Assembly (NCBI RefSeq): GCF_014652275.1
Contig: NZ_BMYM01000002.1
Location: 744,001 to 808,000, forward strand
Length of the DNA: 64,000 nt
Origin: Parahalioglobus pacificus
GTDB lineage: Bacteria > Pseudomonadota > Gammaproteobacteria > Pseudomonadales > Halieaceae
Direction: 5' to 3'
The translations under genes were made by a program, and so were the position numbers. This document shows positions 26,925 to 36,942 of the stretch, in pieces (position 1 is the stretch's first letter; the number at the start of each line of letters is the position of its first letter). The notes beneath the pieces were generated by a model that was not told the origin of the DNA, ran no database searches, and saw only the letters and a list, made by a program, of their open reading frames with translations.

Positions 26925-28184
26925 ATGGCCAGCCTGCGCGCGCTGGCTTGCGCGATACCCGCGCTGTGCTGCGCCCTGGTTGCGCCGGTCGCCGCTAATC
27001 CTTTTGAGCGTGGTCACGCCAAAGGCATTCTTCTCAGTGCCAGTTACCCTGACGACAGCCTGTTCCGAGAAAGCGTTGGTGCGGTCGCCAATGACCAGGG
27101 CTTGGATCTGCGCTTCAACTTCAGCGCAGGCAGCGGTGCATGGCAGCTAAAGGCCGATTACCAGGTGCTGGGCCTACACGGCGATTCGTTGGAATTGCGA
27201 CGCACGCTGGGTAATAGCTTTGTGGTGCCGCTGCCACTGCCGGACGACGACAGGCGCTGGTTCGACCTCACGGGCACCATCACTGACACCGACGATACCC
27301 TGCTGGTTCATCGCCTGGACAGGTTGCATCTGGACTACACCGGTGAGAAAGCGGTGCTGCGCTTTGGTCGCCAGGCGGTGAGTTGGGGCAATGGGTTGAT
27401 CTATAACCCCGTGGATTTTTTTAATCCCTTTGACCCCGCGGCAATCGACACCGAGTACAAGTTTGGCGATGACATGCTCTACGGGCAGTACTTATTGGAC
27501 TCGGGCAGTGACTGGCAGTTTGTCTCCGTGCATCGACGCGATGACGCCGGTGATGTCAGCACCGATGTGCAGTCCAATGCCATCAAGTTTCATGGCTTTG
27601 GCATGGACCGGGAATACGACCTTCTATTGGCAGAGCATTACAACGACACTGTCGTAGCTGTCGGCGGTGTGGCCAATGTGGGTGATGCGGTACTGCGCGG
27701 CGATGTGATGCTCACCGACACGGACGACGGCATGGTCACCAGCCTGGTGGCGAACTGGTCCTGGTCGTGGACGCCAGGTGGTTACAACGTTAGTGCTGTG
27801 GCCGAGTACTTCTTCAACGGGTTTGGACTGCGCCAGAGCGAGTACACCCCGGAGGATATCGCCGACGCATCAGAGCTGACCGAGCGCATTAACCGCGGCG
27901 AACTCTTCACCCTTGGCAGGCACTACCTGGGCGGCTCGCTGCAGGTAGAGGTGACGCCATTGCTGAACATCACGCCCAATGTGTTCTACAACATGGGTGA
28001 CGGCTCTGCCCTGGCGCAGGTCGTGGCTCAATGGGATGTGCGTGAGGACTGGCTGCTTTTGATGGCGGCCAATGTACCCTTGGGACCGGGCGGTACCGAG
28101 TACGGAGGAATAGACAGCGGCATTGAGGGGCTCAGGTTGAGTACCGGCCCCTCGGCGTTTGTGCAGCTGGCGATTTATTTTTAG
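26925..28184 (+). CDS. Putative outer membrane beta-barrel protein
   Basis: 419-residue exported protein (signal peptide MASLRALACAIPALCCALV ending APVAA). The mature part alternates aromatic/hydrophobic and polar residues in short strands typical of a barrel, with the recognisable block DRLHLDYTGEKAVLRFGRQA followed by VSWGNGLIYNPVDFFNPFDP and ends with a terminal aromatic residue (IYF). It looks like a porin-like barrel, and I do not recognise a named family. The ATG directly follows the ATPase stop, so it belongs to the LolA-like/ABC module and may be its outer membrane partner. Confidence 0.75.
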   Translation: MASLRALACAIPALCCALVAPVAANPFERGHAKGILLSASYPDDSLFRESVGAVANDQGLDLRFNFSAGSGAWQLKADYQVLGLHGDSLELRRTLGNSFVVPLPLPDDDRRWFDLTGTITDTDDTLLVHRLDRLHLDYTGEKAVLRFGRQAVSWGNGLIYNPVDFFNPFDPAAIDTEYKFGDDMLYGQYLLDSGSDWQFVSVHRRDDAGDVSTDVQSNAIKFHGFGMDREYDLLLAEHYNDTVVAVGGVANVGDAVLRGDVMLTDTDDGMVTSLVANWSWSWTPGGYNVSAVAEYFFNGFGLRQSEYTPEDIADASELTERINRGELFTLGRHYLGGSLQVEVTPLLNITPNVFYNMGDGSALAQVVAQWDVREDWLLLMAANVPLGPGGTEYGGIDSGIEGLRLSTGPSAFVQLAIYF

Positions 28185-28201
28185 CCCAGCAGTGGCAAGT
28201 G

Positions 28202-28831
28202 TTAGCTGCCTTCGAAGGACGCTTTCGCCCGTGGCATCCAGTCGAGAATGTTGGCGCAGTCTTCCGGCACCGGTGATTTTGCCGCCCAACCCGCAAACTC
28301 GGCCAAGATCATCAAGTCGATATCCGCCAGTGAGAAGTTATCTCCGGCCAGAAAATCGGCTTCGCCCAGGCGTTTGTCCACGGTGCGCCATCCGGCTTCG
28401 AGGCGGCGCTGACCGCGCTCAACCAGCGCGGGAATCTGCTCGATGCCCAGCGCTCCGGGCAATGCCCGGCCGGCAAAATTGGGATTGCCATTCCGGAAAA
28501 TCTCGGCAACCGCCATGAATACACTCACGAATAGCAGATGATCCCAGCTGATCACCTGCGCGCGCTCCAGGTCGGTGCTGCCCATCAGTGGTTTCTCGGG
28601 GTAGAGGCTTTCCAGATAGTTGCAACAGCCAATCACCTCAGTGAGCGTGGTGCCATCATCCAGCACCAGTGCCGGTACCGTGCCCAGAGGATTCACTTCC
28701 AGATAGGCTTCACCCAATTGCTCCTGGGTCATCATGTCGACCTGAACCGTCTCGATATCGATGCCCTTATAGGCCATAAACATCCCCAGGCGCTTGGGGT
28801 TGGGGGCAGGGTCGTAGGTGTACAGTTTCAT
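28202..28831 (-). CDS. Glutathione S-transferase family protein
   Basis: 209-residue two-domain GST: N-terminal thioredoxin-like part (MKLYTYDPAPNPKRLGMFMA, with cis-Pro motif GTVPALVLDDGTTLTEV near residues 50-66) and an all-helical C-terminal part (LGEADFLAGDNFSLADIDLM). The position usually held by the catalytic Ser/Tyr/Cys reads PAPNP, so the glutathione-activating residue is not obvious. Convergent with the beta-barrel gene. Confidence 0.88.
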   Translation of the reverse strand: MKLYTYDPAPNPKRLGMFMAYKGIDIETVQVDMMTQEQLGEAYLEVNPLGTVPALVLDDGTTLTEVIGCCNYLESLYPEKPLMGSTDLERAQVISWDHLLFVSVFMAVAEIFRNGNPNFAGRALPGALGIEQIPALVERGQRRLEAGWRTVDKRLGEADFLAGDNFSLADIDLMILAEFAGWAAKSPVPEDCANILDWMPRAKASFEGS

Positions 28832-28956
28832 GAATTTCTCCGCTGTTTGGTCAGGCTGCAGGGATGCTAACAGAGCGTGACAGCCGCCTCTATGGGCAGT
28901 TTTATCGACGGGCCGAAATCGCTATAATGCGCGCCGTTTTGAAAGAGGAATGACAC

Positions 28957-29382
28957 GTGATTACTCGAGTGACCGTATTTCTTGCTGCAGCGACGCTTGC
29001 TGCAGCTGCCGCTGCAGTAGAGCTCACCGGTGCGCAGCGCAGCGCGATCGAAGACCGCATCAAGCCTGTTGGCGAAATCTGCCTGCAGGGTGATAGCAGC
29101 TGTGGTGGCGCGGCCGTTGCAGCGGCCTCTGGCCCCCGTTCCGGCGAAGACGTCTACAACGGTGCCTGCATGGCCTGTCATACCACCGGCGCTGGCGGGG
29201 CACCTGTACTGGGTGATGTGGCTGCCTGGGCGGATCGCATAGCCAAGGGCACAGCGGCGCTGCACGACGCTGGCGTAAACGGTGTGCCCGGCACGGGGAT
29301 GATCGCCAAAGGCGGTTGCATGAACTGCTCTGATGACGAGATTTACGCCGCCGTTGACTACATGGTGGAAAACAGCCAGTAA
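28957..29382 (+). CDS. Cytochrome c5-like monoheme c-type cytochrome
   Basis: 141-residue periplasmic cytochrome. The signal peptide ends near AAAAAVEL; the heme site is CMACH (GACMACHTTGAGGAP), the axial Met is likely in the GTGMIAKGGCM region, and the C-terminal GGCMNCSDDEIYAAVDYMVE is typical of cytochrome c5, where two extra cysteines can form a disulfide. It likely carries electrons to a terminal oxidase. Starts with GTG after GAAAGAGGAA. A strong terminator follows. Confidence 0.92.
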   Translation: MITRVTVFLAAATLAAAAAAVELTGAQRSAIEDRIKPVGEICLQGDSSCGGAAVAAASGPRSGEDVYNGACMACHTTGAGGAPVLGDVAAWADRIAKGTAALHDAGVNGVPGTGMIAKGGCMNCSDDEIYAAVDYMVENSQ

Positions 29383-29403
29383 GCACTAACCGCTGTTAAC
29401 CTG

Positions 29404-29429
29404 AAAAGCCGCCTTAGGGCGGCTTTTTT
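29404..29429 (+). terminator. Rho-independent terminator after cytochrome c5
   Basis: AAGCCGCC-TTAG-GGCGGCTTTTTT: an 8-bp stem with tetraloop and a T-run, 22 bp after the stop codon. Confidence 0.93.
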
Positions 29430-29533
29430 GTGCTCGGAAGTTGGCACTATCGCGCAGTTTTTGTGTTCAGGGACTCGTTTGTTGTCGCAGTTGCACTACA
29501 CTGGCTGAATCCCGTCTGTTTAGGACCGCGACT

Positions 29534-30694
29534 GTGCTGTTACGATTGACCCTGATACTTCCCGTAGTGCTCCTTGTTGCCTGTTCCCAGGAAGCCCCAC
29601 CACCGCGTGTGGTCGAAGTCGTGGTGGATGAGGTGGTGTCTGAGCCCTACCAGCCCAAGTCTGAGTTCGTCGGAAGGCTGCACGCGCGCGATGACGTCGC
29701 TGTGCAGGCCAAGGTGACTGGCTATGTGCAAACGCGAGATTTCAAAGAGGGTGAGACGGTAGAGACGGGCCAGGTGCTGTATACCATCGACGCCTCAGAG
29801 TATGAGGCCGCGCTGGCGCGTGCCAAGGCCGGGCTGGCATCGGCTGTGGCCAACCAGGCCAATGCCGCGCGCAACTTCCGCCGGGGCAAGGAGCTGTTGC
29901 CGCAAGGTGCGATTAGCCAGGCTGAAATGGACAACCTTACCGCCAAAAAACTCGAAGCGGACGCCGGCATAGAATCGGCCAATGCCCAGGTCACCAGCGC
30001 TGAGGTCAATCTTGGATTTACGACGATCAGGGCACCCTTTACTGGACGCATTGCGCGCAGCGCCGTAAGCCCAGGCGATCTTGTGGGGCCTAACAGTGGC
30101 AACCTCACTACGTTGGTCAGCATTGATCCGATTGAGGCGCTGTTCCAGGTTAATGAAGCCGCTTATGTGGCAGCAATGGCAGAGCGTCTGGATAACGCGC
30201 GAGGCGCAAATCCGGAAGACTTGCAAAACGTTGAAGTGAGCCTGCGCTTGGCCAACGGTGAGACCTACCCAGAGATCGGCCACATAGATTACTTTTCTAA
30301 CCGGATCGACGAGGCGACGGGTACGCTGGAGGCCAGGGCATTGATCCCCAATTCCCATGCTCTGTTGGTACCGGGCCAGTACGTGCGCATTCTGCTGCAA
30401 GAAACCGACTTGGTTGAGGGGCTGTTTGTACCCCAGGCGGCGGTGCAAGCAGATCAGCAGGGCAGCTTTGTGTTGCTGGTAGATGGGAGCAACTCGGTGG
30501 TGCGGCATAACGTTGAGCTGGGTGCCCGCATGGATCAGCAGGTGCTGGTTAAGAAAGGTGTAGAAGCCGGTGATCGCGTGATCGTTCGAGGTTTGCAGCA
30601 GGTGCGACCGGGTATGCCGGTGTCGGTGCGCTCCCTCACGGATTCCAGCGAGTCCGGCGACAACCAAGTGGCAACAGAAGGCGAAGACGCCTGA
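29534..30694 (+). CDS. RND efflux periplasmic adaptor (membrane fusion protein), lipoprotein
   Basis: 386-residue MFP of the AcrA/MexA type. Lipobox LLVAC (Cys17) anchors it to the inner membrane; then the beta-barrel and lipoyl parts ([20 protein letters not shown]), a helical hairpin (residues about 85-150), and the barrel with [10 protein letters not shown]. The frame is open back to 29441, but GTG at 29534 gives the clean lipoprotein signal, with AGGA 8 nt upstream. TGATG overlap with the RND pump gene. Confidence 0.92.
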   Translation: MLLRLTLILPVVLLVACSQEAPPPRVVEVVVDEVVSEPYQPKSEFVGRLHARDDVAVQAKVTGYVQTRDFKEGETVETGQVLYTIDASEYEAALARAKAGLASAVANQANAARNFRRGKELLPQGAISQAEMDNLTAKKLEADAGIESANAQVTSAEVNLGFTTIRAPFTGRIARSAVSPGDLVGPNSGNLTTLVSIDPIEALFQVNEAAYVAAMAERLDNARGANPEDLQNVEVSLRLANGETYPEIGHIDYFSNRIDEATGTLEARALIPNSHALLVPGQYVRILLQETDLVEGLFVPQAAVQADQQGSFVLLVDGSNSVVRHNVELGARMDQQVLVKKGVEAGDRVIVRGLQQVRPGMPVSVRSLTDSSESGDNQVATEGEDA

Positions 30695-33600
30695 TGTTTA
30701 GCGCATTCTTCATTAAACGCCCCAAGTTCGCGCTGGTCATTGCGATTGTTCTGACGCTGGCTGGTGGTATTTCCATTGTCACCCTGCCTATTACCGAATA
30801 TCCAGCGATCTCGCCGCCCAACATCGTGGTTAACGGCGTATACCCCGGTGCCTCGGCAGAGGTTGTCGAGGCGACGGTGGGAACACCGATTGAGGATGCG
30901 GTGAACGGTGTGGAGGGCATGATTTATATGTCCTCCAAAAGTGCCAACGATGGCAGCTATTCACTCACGGTGACGTTTGAGATCGGGTCCGACCCCGACA
31001 TGGCTCTGGTCAGAGTGCAGAACCGCGTGAAGCTGGCGGAACCCTCCCTGCCTGCAGAAGTGACAGCACAGGGCCTGAACATTGATGAGCAGTCACCCGA
31101 CATCCTGAAAATTATCAGCTTTACATCACCGGACAAATCGCTGGACTACGCGTTTATTTCCAATTACGTGAAAATCAATATCCAAAGCGCCATTGCCCGG
31201 GTAGAGGGTATTTCCTCCGCACAGATCTTGGGCGAGGCAGATTATTCGATGCGTTTGTGGCTGGACCCTAATCGTATGGCGACGCTCGGTTTGTCGGTGA
31301 TGGACGTGCGCAGTGCCCTGTCTGAGCAGAACGTGCAAGTGGCTGCCGGTAAAATCGGTGCGCCGCCCTTCGACGGCCCTTTGCAAACGGAGTACACCCT
31401 GCAGACCAAGGGCCGCCTTCAGGACGTCGAGGAGTTTGAACAGATTGTATTGCGAGCAAAGCCAGATGGCTCCGCCATTTATTTAAAAGACGTTGCCCGC
31501 GTGGAGCTGGGTCAGTCGGGGTATAACTTCTACGGTGAAACCAATGACATCCCAGCGGTAAATCTGGCGCTGTACCTGCTGGCCGACGCTAACGCCCTCG
31601 CAGCTGGTGAGGCGGCGGACGAGCTGGTTGCTGAATTGGCCAAGAGCTTCCCGGAAGGCATGGACTATGTCGTGGGCTACGACACCACACGTTATGTCTC
31701 CACTGCGGTGAATCAGGTAGTGATTTCCCTGATGCAGGCCGTTGCTCTGGTCATCGCCATTACTTTTGTTTTCCTGGGTAGCTGGCGCGCCACTCTGGTG
31801 CCCTCGGTGGCTATCCCGGTTTCCCTGATCGCCAGTTTTGCGGTACTGCTGGCCATGGGCATGTCGATCAATACGGTAACCCTGTTCGGCCTGATTCTGG
31901 CCATTGGTATTGTGGTGGACGATGCCATCCTGGTGATCGAAAACTGTGATCGTCATTTGCGCGAAGACCCGACCATGAGTCCTGTGGACGCCGCGCTGAT
32001 CACTATGCAGGAGGTTGGCGGCGCAGTTATCGCCACCACATTGGTGCTGCTCGCGGTGTTTATTCCTGTGGCATTGTTGCCGGGTATCACCGGTGAAATG
32101 TACCGTCAATTTGCGGTCACCATTTGCGTGGCCGTGGTGTTTTCCTCAATCAACGCGTTGACATTGAGCCCCGCCCTGTGTGCTCTGCTGCTAAAGCCTG
32201 GAAAACAGAAAGAGGCGCGCTGGTACACCGCCTTCCTGTCGGGGTTTGGCTGGCTGACCGGACACTACGATACCGGCGTGCAATGGGTGCTGCGACGACT
32301 GGTGGTTGTCGCCATGGTGTTTGTTGCCTGGATGGCGGCCCTGGGTCTGGGTGTTATCAGTACGCCCACCGGGTTCGTGCCGGATGAGGATAAGGGTGCA
32401 TTGTTCGTGAACGTGCAATTGCCCGATGCGTCCTCTATCAATCGCACCAAGGATGTCATGGACAAAGTCACGCGGATCATGGCCGAGGACCCCAGCGTAG
32501 AAACCGTCACTTCCATTACCGGGTTTTCAATTCTCACCGGAGCCATGGCCAGTAATGGCGGCACGCTGTTTGTGGTGTTGAAGCACTGGGACGAGCGAGA
32601 GGACAAGGAAGAGTTGGTGTTCAGCGTGGCCCAGCGCCTGAACGCACGTGTGGTGTCTGAGGTGCCCGAGGCCCAGGTCTTTGCGATTACCCCACCGGCA
32701 GTGCCCGGTATGGGCGCGGTGGGGGGCCTTGAGCTGCTCTTGCAGGATTCCCTTTCACGGCCAGTTTCTGAGCTGGCGGCCACCCTCAATAACTTCATCG
32801 TTGACGGTAATCAGAATCCCGCGCTGGCTGGCGTATTCAGCACCTACCGCGCTAATGTTCCCCAGTACTACATCGACGTAGATCGGGTGAAGGCAAAGAA
32901 CCTGGGGGTATCCCTGAGCGAAATCTTTATGACGCTCCAGGCCCAGATGGGTTCGCTGTATATCAATGACTTCAATAAGTTTGGTCAAACCTACAAGGTC
33001 ATCATGCAGTCGGAGTCGGAGTTCCGTTCAGACCTTTCGGATCTGGACTACTTCTACCTGAAGTCTGCCGGTGGCGAGATGGTCCCCCTGAGTACCCTGG
33101 TGACAACGCGACCTATTCTGGGTCCCGATGTCTCCCAGCGGTATAACCTGTTCCGTGCGGCATCGGTGCGAGCAGGGCCCGCGCCGGGTTACAGCAGTGG
33201 CCAGGCCATGATGGCCCTTGAAAGCATGGCGGCCGATACGCTGCCTTCGGGTTACCGTATTGAGTGGACAGGCATGGCGTATCAGGAGCGGGAAGCCGGT
33301 TCTGCAGCCGTGTTGGCCTTCTCCATGGCGCTGATCTTTGTCTACCTGTTCCTGGTTGCCCAATATGAGAGCTGGTCGATTCCCTTCGCCATTATTCTCG
33401 TCGTGCCTATGGCCATCGGCGGTGCGATCGCCGGTTTGTTGCTCACCGGCACGGCACTGAATCTTTACGCCCAGATCGGACTGGTGCTGCTGATCGCGAT
33501 GGCGGCCAAAAACGCGATTCTGATTGTGGAGTTCGCCAAGACACGGCGCGAGGATATGGGTGAGGACATCGCCGTTGCGGCGCGTGAGGCAGCGCGTCTG

Positions 33601-33864
33601 CGTTTCCGGGCGGTGTGCATGACGGCAATTTCATTCATTCTCGGTATTCTGCCGCTGGTGTTTGCTGCCGGCGCGGGCGCCTTTGGTCAGCGTTCGCTGG
33701 GCATTACAGTGTTATGCGGCATGTTGGCTGCTTTGGTTGTCGGCACGCTCTTCATCCCTGGTTTTTACACGATGGTGCAGAGTTTGCGCGAACAGCTTAA
33801 AGGGCAGGGCGCTGCCACGCCAGCAACCAGTGACACAGCGGAGTCGCCGGCTTCTTCATCGTAA
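30694..33864 (+). CDS. RND multidrug efflux transporter (AcrB/MexB-type, HAE1)
   Basis: 1056-residue inner-membrane pump with the usual 12-helix, two-porter-domain duplication: [20 protein letters not shown] first helix, proton-relay aspartates Asp409 and Asp410 ([12 protein letters not shown]), and [14 protein letters not shown] in the tenth-helix region. Length equals AcrB (1049). Together with the upstream adaptor it makes a proton-driven drug exporter; an outer membrane channel gene is not adjacent and would be shared. Confidence 0.96.
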   Translation: MFSAFFIKRPKFALVIAIVLTLAGGISIVTLPITEYPAISPPNIVVNGVYPGASAEVVEATVGTPIEDAVNGVEGMIYMSSKSANDGSYSLTVTFEIGSDPDMALVRVQNRVKLAEPSLPAEVTAQGLNIDEQSPDILKIISFTSPDKSLDYAFISNYVKINIQSAIARVEGISSAQILGEADYSMRLWLDPNRMATLGLSVMDVRSALSEQNVQVAAGKIGAPPFDGPLQTEYTLQTKGRLQDVEEFEQIVLRAKPDGSAIYLKDVARVELGQSGYNFYGETNDIPAVNLALYLLADANALAAGEAADELVAELAKSFPEGMDYVVGYDTTRYVSTAVNQVVISLMQAVALVIAITFVFLGSWRATLVPSVAIPVSLIASFAVLLAMGMSINTVTLFGLILAIGIVVDDAILVIENCDRHLREDPTMSPVDAALITMQEVGGAVIATTLVLLAVFIPVALLPGITGEMYRQFAVTICVAVVFSSINALTLSPALCALLLKPGKQKEARWYTAFLSGFGWLTGHYDTGVQWVLRRLVVVAMVFVAWMAALGLGVISTPTGFVPDEDKGALFVNVQLPDASSINRTKDVMDKVTRIMAEDPSVETVTSITGFSILTGAMASNGGTLFVVLKHWDEREDKEELVFSVAQRLNARVVSEVPEAQVFAITPPAVPGMGAVGGLELLLQDSLSRPVSELAATLNNFIVDGNQNPALAGVFSTYRANVPQYYIDVDRVKAKNLGVSLSEIFMTLQAQMGSLYINDFNKFGQTYKVIMQSESEFRSDLSDLDYFYLKSAGGEMVPLSTLVTTRPILGPDVSQRYNLFRAASVRAGPAPGYSSGQAMMALESMAADTLPSGYRIEWTGMAYQEREAGSAAVLAFSMALIFVYLFLVAQYESWSIPFAIILVVPMAIGGAIAGLLLTGTALNLYAQIGLVLLIAMAAKNAILIVEFAKTRREDMGEDIAVAAREAARLRFRAVCMTAISFILGILPLVFAAGAGAFGQRSLGITVLCGMLAALVVGTLFIPGFYTMVQSLREQLKGQGAATPATSDTAESPASSS

Positions 33865-33947
33865 GGCGATAGTCAGAGCTGGAGAGTGCGGGTGTTTGAT
33901 CATGCCGGGTACACAACTCCGCAGCAGTCTGCTATCGCATATAGCCC

Positions 33948-35945
33948 TCAGGCAAACAATGACTTTAGCCCGGCCAGGGTTTCCTGGCCCCGGGCGACGT
34001 TGGCGCTCCCGTCGTCGTCTTCGCGTCCCTGCCAGGTCAGGTCATCCTGAGGCAGCTCATCAATGAATCGACTGGGTTCACAATCCAGGGTTTCGCCGAA
34101 CTGACGACGCTTCGCGGCGAATGTCATAGCCAGTGATTCCCGCGCCCGGGTAATGCCTACGTACGCCAGTCTGCGCTCTTCTTCCAGATTGCCCTCTTCG
34201 ACACTGGCGCGGTGTGGTAACAGGTTTTCTTCCATACCGATGATGTACACATGCGGGAATTCCAGTCCCTTGGCAGCATGCAGGGTCATGAGTTGCACGC
34301 GGTCATCACGGGCGTCCTCTTCTTCTTGCTGCTCCAGCATGTCCCTCAGGATAAGTCGTGAGATAGCCTCATCCAGCTCTACCGCCTCGTCCTGCATAAC
34401 ACGGTTCAGGCTGTCGATCAGAAAATCGACATTGGCCATGCGTTTCTCCGCAACGTCTTCCGAGGAACTGATTTGATCCAGCCAGTGGGCATAGCCGATA
34501 TCGCCGATTAGCTTGCGCACGGCGCTGATACCGCCGCCGCCCTCGCTGGCGCGCCGACGCTCTTCCAGCCAGAGCCGAAAGTCACGCAGGCGGGTAAGTC
34601 CGGCCTCCGCTATTTCGCCCGAATTGGCGCGACCTATGGCCTGCATCAGACTGCAGCGGCGTTGATTGGCCACAACACCTAAAGCTTCCAGGGTAGACGT
34701 GCCCAGCTTGCGGCGCGGAACGTTGGCAATGCGCAGGAACGCGTTGTCGTCGTTCTCGTTCAGCAGCAGCCGCAGGTAGGCCATGATGTCTTTAACCTCG
34801 TTACGTGCAAAGAACGAAGTGCCGCCGCTCATGTGATACGGCACCTGCTGTTGCTGCAGGGCCAGCTCAAGAATGCGTGCCTGGTGATTGCCACGGTAAA
34901 GCACGGCGTAGTCGCCGAAGCGGGTGCGCTTACGCAGTTTGTGGTCTAGGATTTCGGCGACCACCTGGTCGACCTCCGCCTGCTCATCGGCGCACCGAAT
35001 CACCCGCAGCGGTTCGCCGTGACCCAGTTCACTCCAAAGGGTTTTATCGAACACGTGCGCATTATTGGCGATCAGGGTATTGGCCGCCCCCAGGATGCGG
35101 GCGGTGGAGCGGTAGTTTTGTTCCAGCTTGACCAACTTCAGGCCGGGAAAATCCTCCTGCAGCTGAGCCAGATTCTCGGGCTTTGCCCCGCGCCAGGCAT
35201 AGATGGACTGGTCGTCATCGCCGACCACGGTTAAACCGCCGCGCAGTCCGGTGAGCTGTTTCACCAGGGTGTACTGGCTGGCATTGGTGTCTTGGTATTC
35301 ATCGACCAATAGGTAATGTACGCGGTTTTGCCAGCGCTCCAGCACGTCAGGTTTGTCCGCAAACAGCTGCGTGGGCAGTAGGATCAGATCGTCAAAGTCC
35401 AGCGCATTGTAGGCCTTGAGCGCGCGGTTGTAGCGCAGGTAGGCCTGTGCACAGAGCATGTCCGCAGGGTTCTTGCTCTCGCTCACGGCCAGCTCTGGTG
35501 CCACAGCATCGTTCTTCCATTGGGAAATCCGGTGTTGGATCAGCGCGGCTTTGTCCCCCTCGGTGCCATGCTCTTGCACCAGCAGATCCCGGATCAGGGT
35601 TTGTGAGTCCTGAGAGTCAAAGATGGAGAAGCCGCTCTTCAGGCTCAGGTGTTTTCTCTCCTGACGAATGATGTTCAGACCCAGTTGGTGGAACGTACTG
35701 ACCGTCAGCCCTTCCACCGCGTTTTTGCCCAGTAGTTTGCCCACGCGATCGCGCATTTCGCGTGCAGCCTTGTTGGTGAAGGTCACCGCAGCGATGTGCT
35801 TGGCCCTGATGCCGCAATCTTGCACCAGGTAGGCGATTTTCTGGGTAATTACGCTGGTCTTGCCGCTGCCCGCGCCGGCCAGCACCAGTAAGGGGCCGTC
35901 GATGTAGCGCACCGCCTCACGCTGGCGGGGGTTAAGTTGAGTCAC
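33948..35945 (-). CDS. rep: ATP-dependent DNA helicase Rep
   Basis: 665-residue SF1A (UvrD/Rep) helicase. Walker A GAGSGKT (residues 24-30), motif Ia AVTFTNKAAREMRDRV, motif II DEYQDTNASQ, motif III GDDDQSIYAWRGAKPEN, motif VI VGITRARESL. The start LNPRQREAVRYIDGPLLVLA and the length (E. coli Rep 673) support Rep over UvrD (about 720). It helps replication forks past bound proteins. It stands upstream of no close operon partner on the minus strand, with mscS-like gene 72 bp further upstream. Confidence 0.95.
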   Translation of the reverse strand: MTQLNPRQREAVRYIDGPLLVLAGAGSGKTSVITQKIAYLVQDCGIRAKHIAAVTFTNKAAREMRDRVGKLLGKNAVEGLTVSTFHQLGLNIIRQERKHLSLKSGFSIFDSQDSQTLIRDLLVQEHGTEGDKAALIQHRISQWKNDAVAPELAVSESKNPADMLCAQAYLRYNRALKAYNALDFDDLILLPTQLFADKPDVLERWQNRVHYLLVDEYQDTNASQYTLVKQLTGLRGGLTVVGDDDQSIYAWRGAKPENLAQLQEDFPGLKLVKLEQNYRSTARILGAANTLIANNAHVFDKTLWSELGHGEPLRVIRCADEQAEVDQVVAEILDHKLRKRTRFGDYAVLYRGNHQARILELALQQQQVPYHMSGGTSFFARNEVKDIMAYLRLLLNENDDNAFLRIANVPRRKLGTSTLEALGVVANQRRCSLMQAIGRANSGEIAEAGLTRLRDFRLWLEERRRASEGGGGISAVRKLIGDIGYAHWLDQISSSEDVAEKRMANVDFLIDSLNRVMQDEAVELDEAISRLILRDMLEQQEEEDARDDRVQLMTLHAAKGLEFPHVYIIGMEENLLPHRASVEEGNLEEERRLAYVGITRARESLAMTFAAKRRQFGETLDCEPSRFIDELPQDDLTWQGREDDDGSANVARGQETLAGLKSLFA

Positions 35946-36017
35946 GTCGGGGGTGTACCGCTGGTCAAAACGCCATTGTAGCCAGCTAGGTGTGCCGCGA
36001 CTATCGCCGCGGCAAAC

Positions 36018-36806
36018 TTAGGTCGAAGATTCTGTTTTAACGGACACCTGCGGTGCGGCCAGCGTGAATCCATCAGAGGTCGAGAACGCCTCGGCGGCAG
36101 CGATCCACAGCGCATCGCGGGTGGCGAACCAGTCAGCGTTGGCAACCCAGCAAAAGGCAAACAGTGTTGCCCGGCCATCCTCAATGCCGGTCACGAATAC
36201 CGCCGGCGGTGGCTCCGCCAGCACAGCTGATTCGCTACTCATCAGTGTCAGCAACTGTGTCTTGGCCGCACCGAGGTCATCGCTGGCATTCACGGTGAGT
36301 GTCAGCTCCACCCGGCGCTGGGGAACCTGAGTGAAGTTATTGATGGCACCGGCCATGACCAGCGCGGTGGGCAGGTAGACCGTTTGTCCATCGAAGGTGC
36401 GAACCACGGTTTGGTAGGCCGTGATGGCTTCCACGGAGCCCATCACGCCGCGCAGCTGCACCATGTCGCCCACGACATAGGGGAGTCGTGGCAGGAAAGG
36501 AATCAGGAAGAACACCACAATGGCACCCACGATCACCAACAGTATGGCAATGCCCGCCAGCCCCTCGACGTCGTAACCCAGACGCTCGGCCGCAAGCATT
36601 ACCGTGATGACCAGGATCAGTGCGTAAATGGCGCCGAAAACAACTTTCATGATGCGCGAGAACAGGGTGCCGGGTTTGATCAGTGCTGCCACCAGCCGAT
36701 ACAGCAACAGAATCGCTACCATGCCCCCGAGCATGATGAGTAGGCCCGATACGATCAGTTCGCCGTAGGCGCTGAGTTTTTCGAGGATATCGGCAGTGCT
36801 TTCCAT
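36018..36806 (-). CDS. Small-conductance mechanosensitive channel (MscS family)
   Basis: 262 residues: three N-terminal helices (about 15-40, 55-80, 85-110), then the MscS beta domain (RGVMGSVEAITAYQTVVRTF, VYLPTALVMAGAINNFTQVP) and an alpha/beta C-terminal part. The first helices are shorter than in E. coli MscS (286 residues). It should open on membrane tension after osmotic down-shock. ATG at 36806 is chosen over a TTG four codons upstream; neither has a strong ribosome site. Confidence 0.9.
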   Translation of the reverse strand: MESTADILEKLSAYGELIVSGLLIMLGGMVAILLLYRLVAALIKPGTLFSRIMKVVFGAIYALILVITVMLAAERLGYDVEGLAGIAILLVIVGAIVVFFLIPFLPRLPYVVGDMVQLRGVMGSVEAITAYQTVVRTFDGQTVYLPTALVMAGAINNFTQVPQRRVELTLTVNASDDLGAAKTQLLTLMSSESAVLAEPPPAVFVTGIEDGRATLFAFCWVANADWFATRDALWIAAAEAFSTSDGFTLAAPQVSVKTESST

Positions 36807-36942
36807 GGAGCGTTCCAAACCAACGTCAGGTCAACAGGCTAGCATGTATTGGCGCAGGAGTTGCAGCGATGGGCTGGCGATGCAATGCCGCGAGCATAAG
36901 CTACAATGCACATTCAACAGCAGCAGGGCCTGACCACATTTC

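Noticed and set aside
29795-30667. Antisense frame of 290 codons over the RND adaptor
   Set aside because: Fully antisense to a well-supported gene and without signals.
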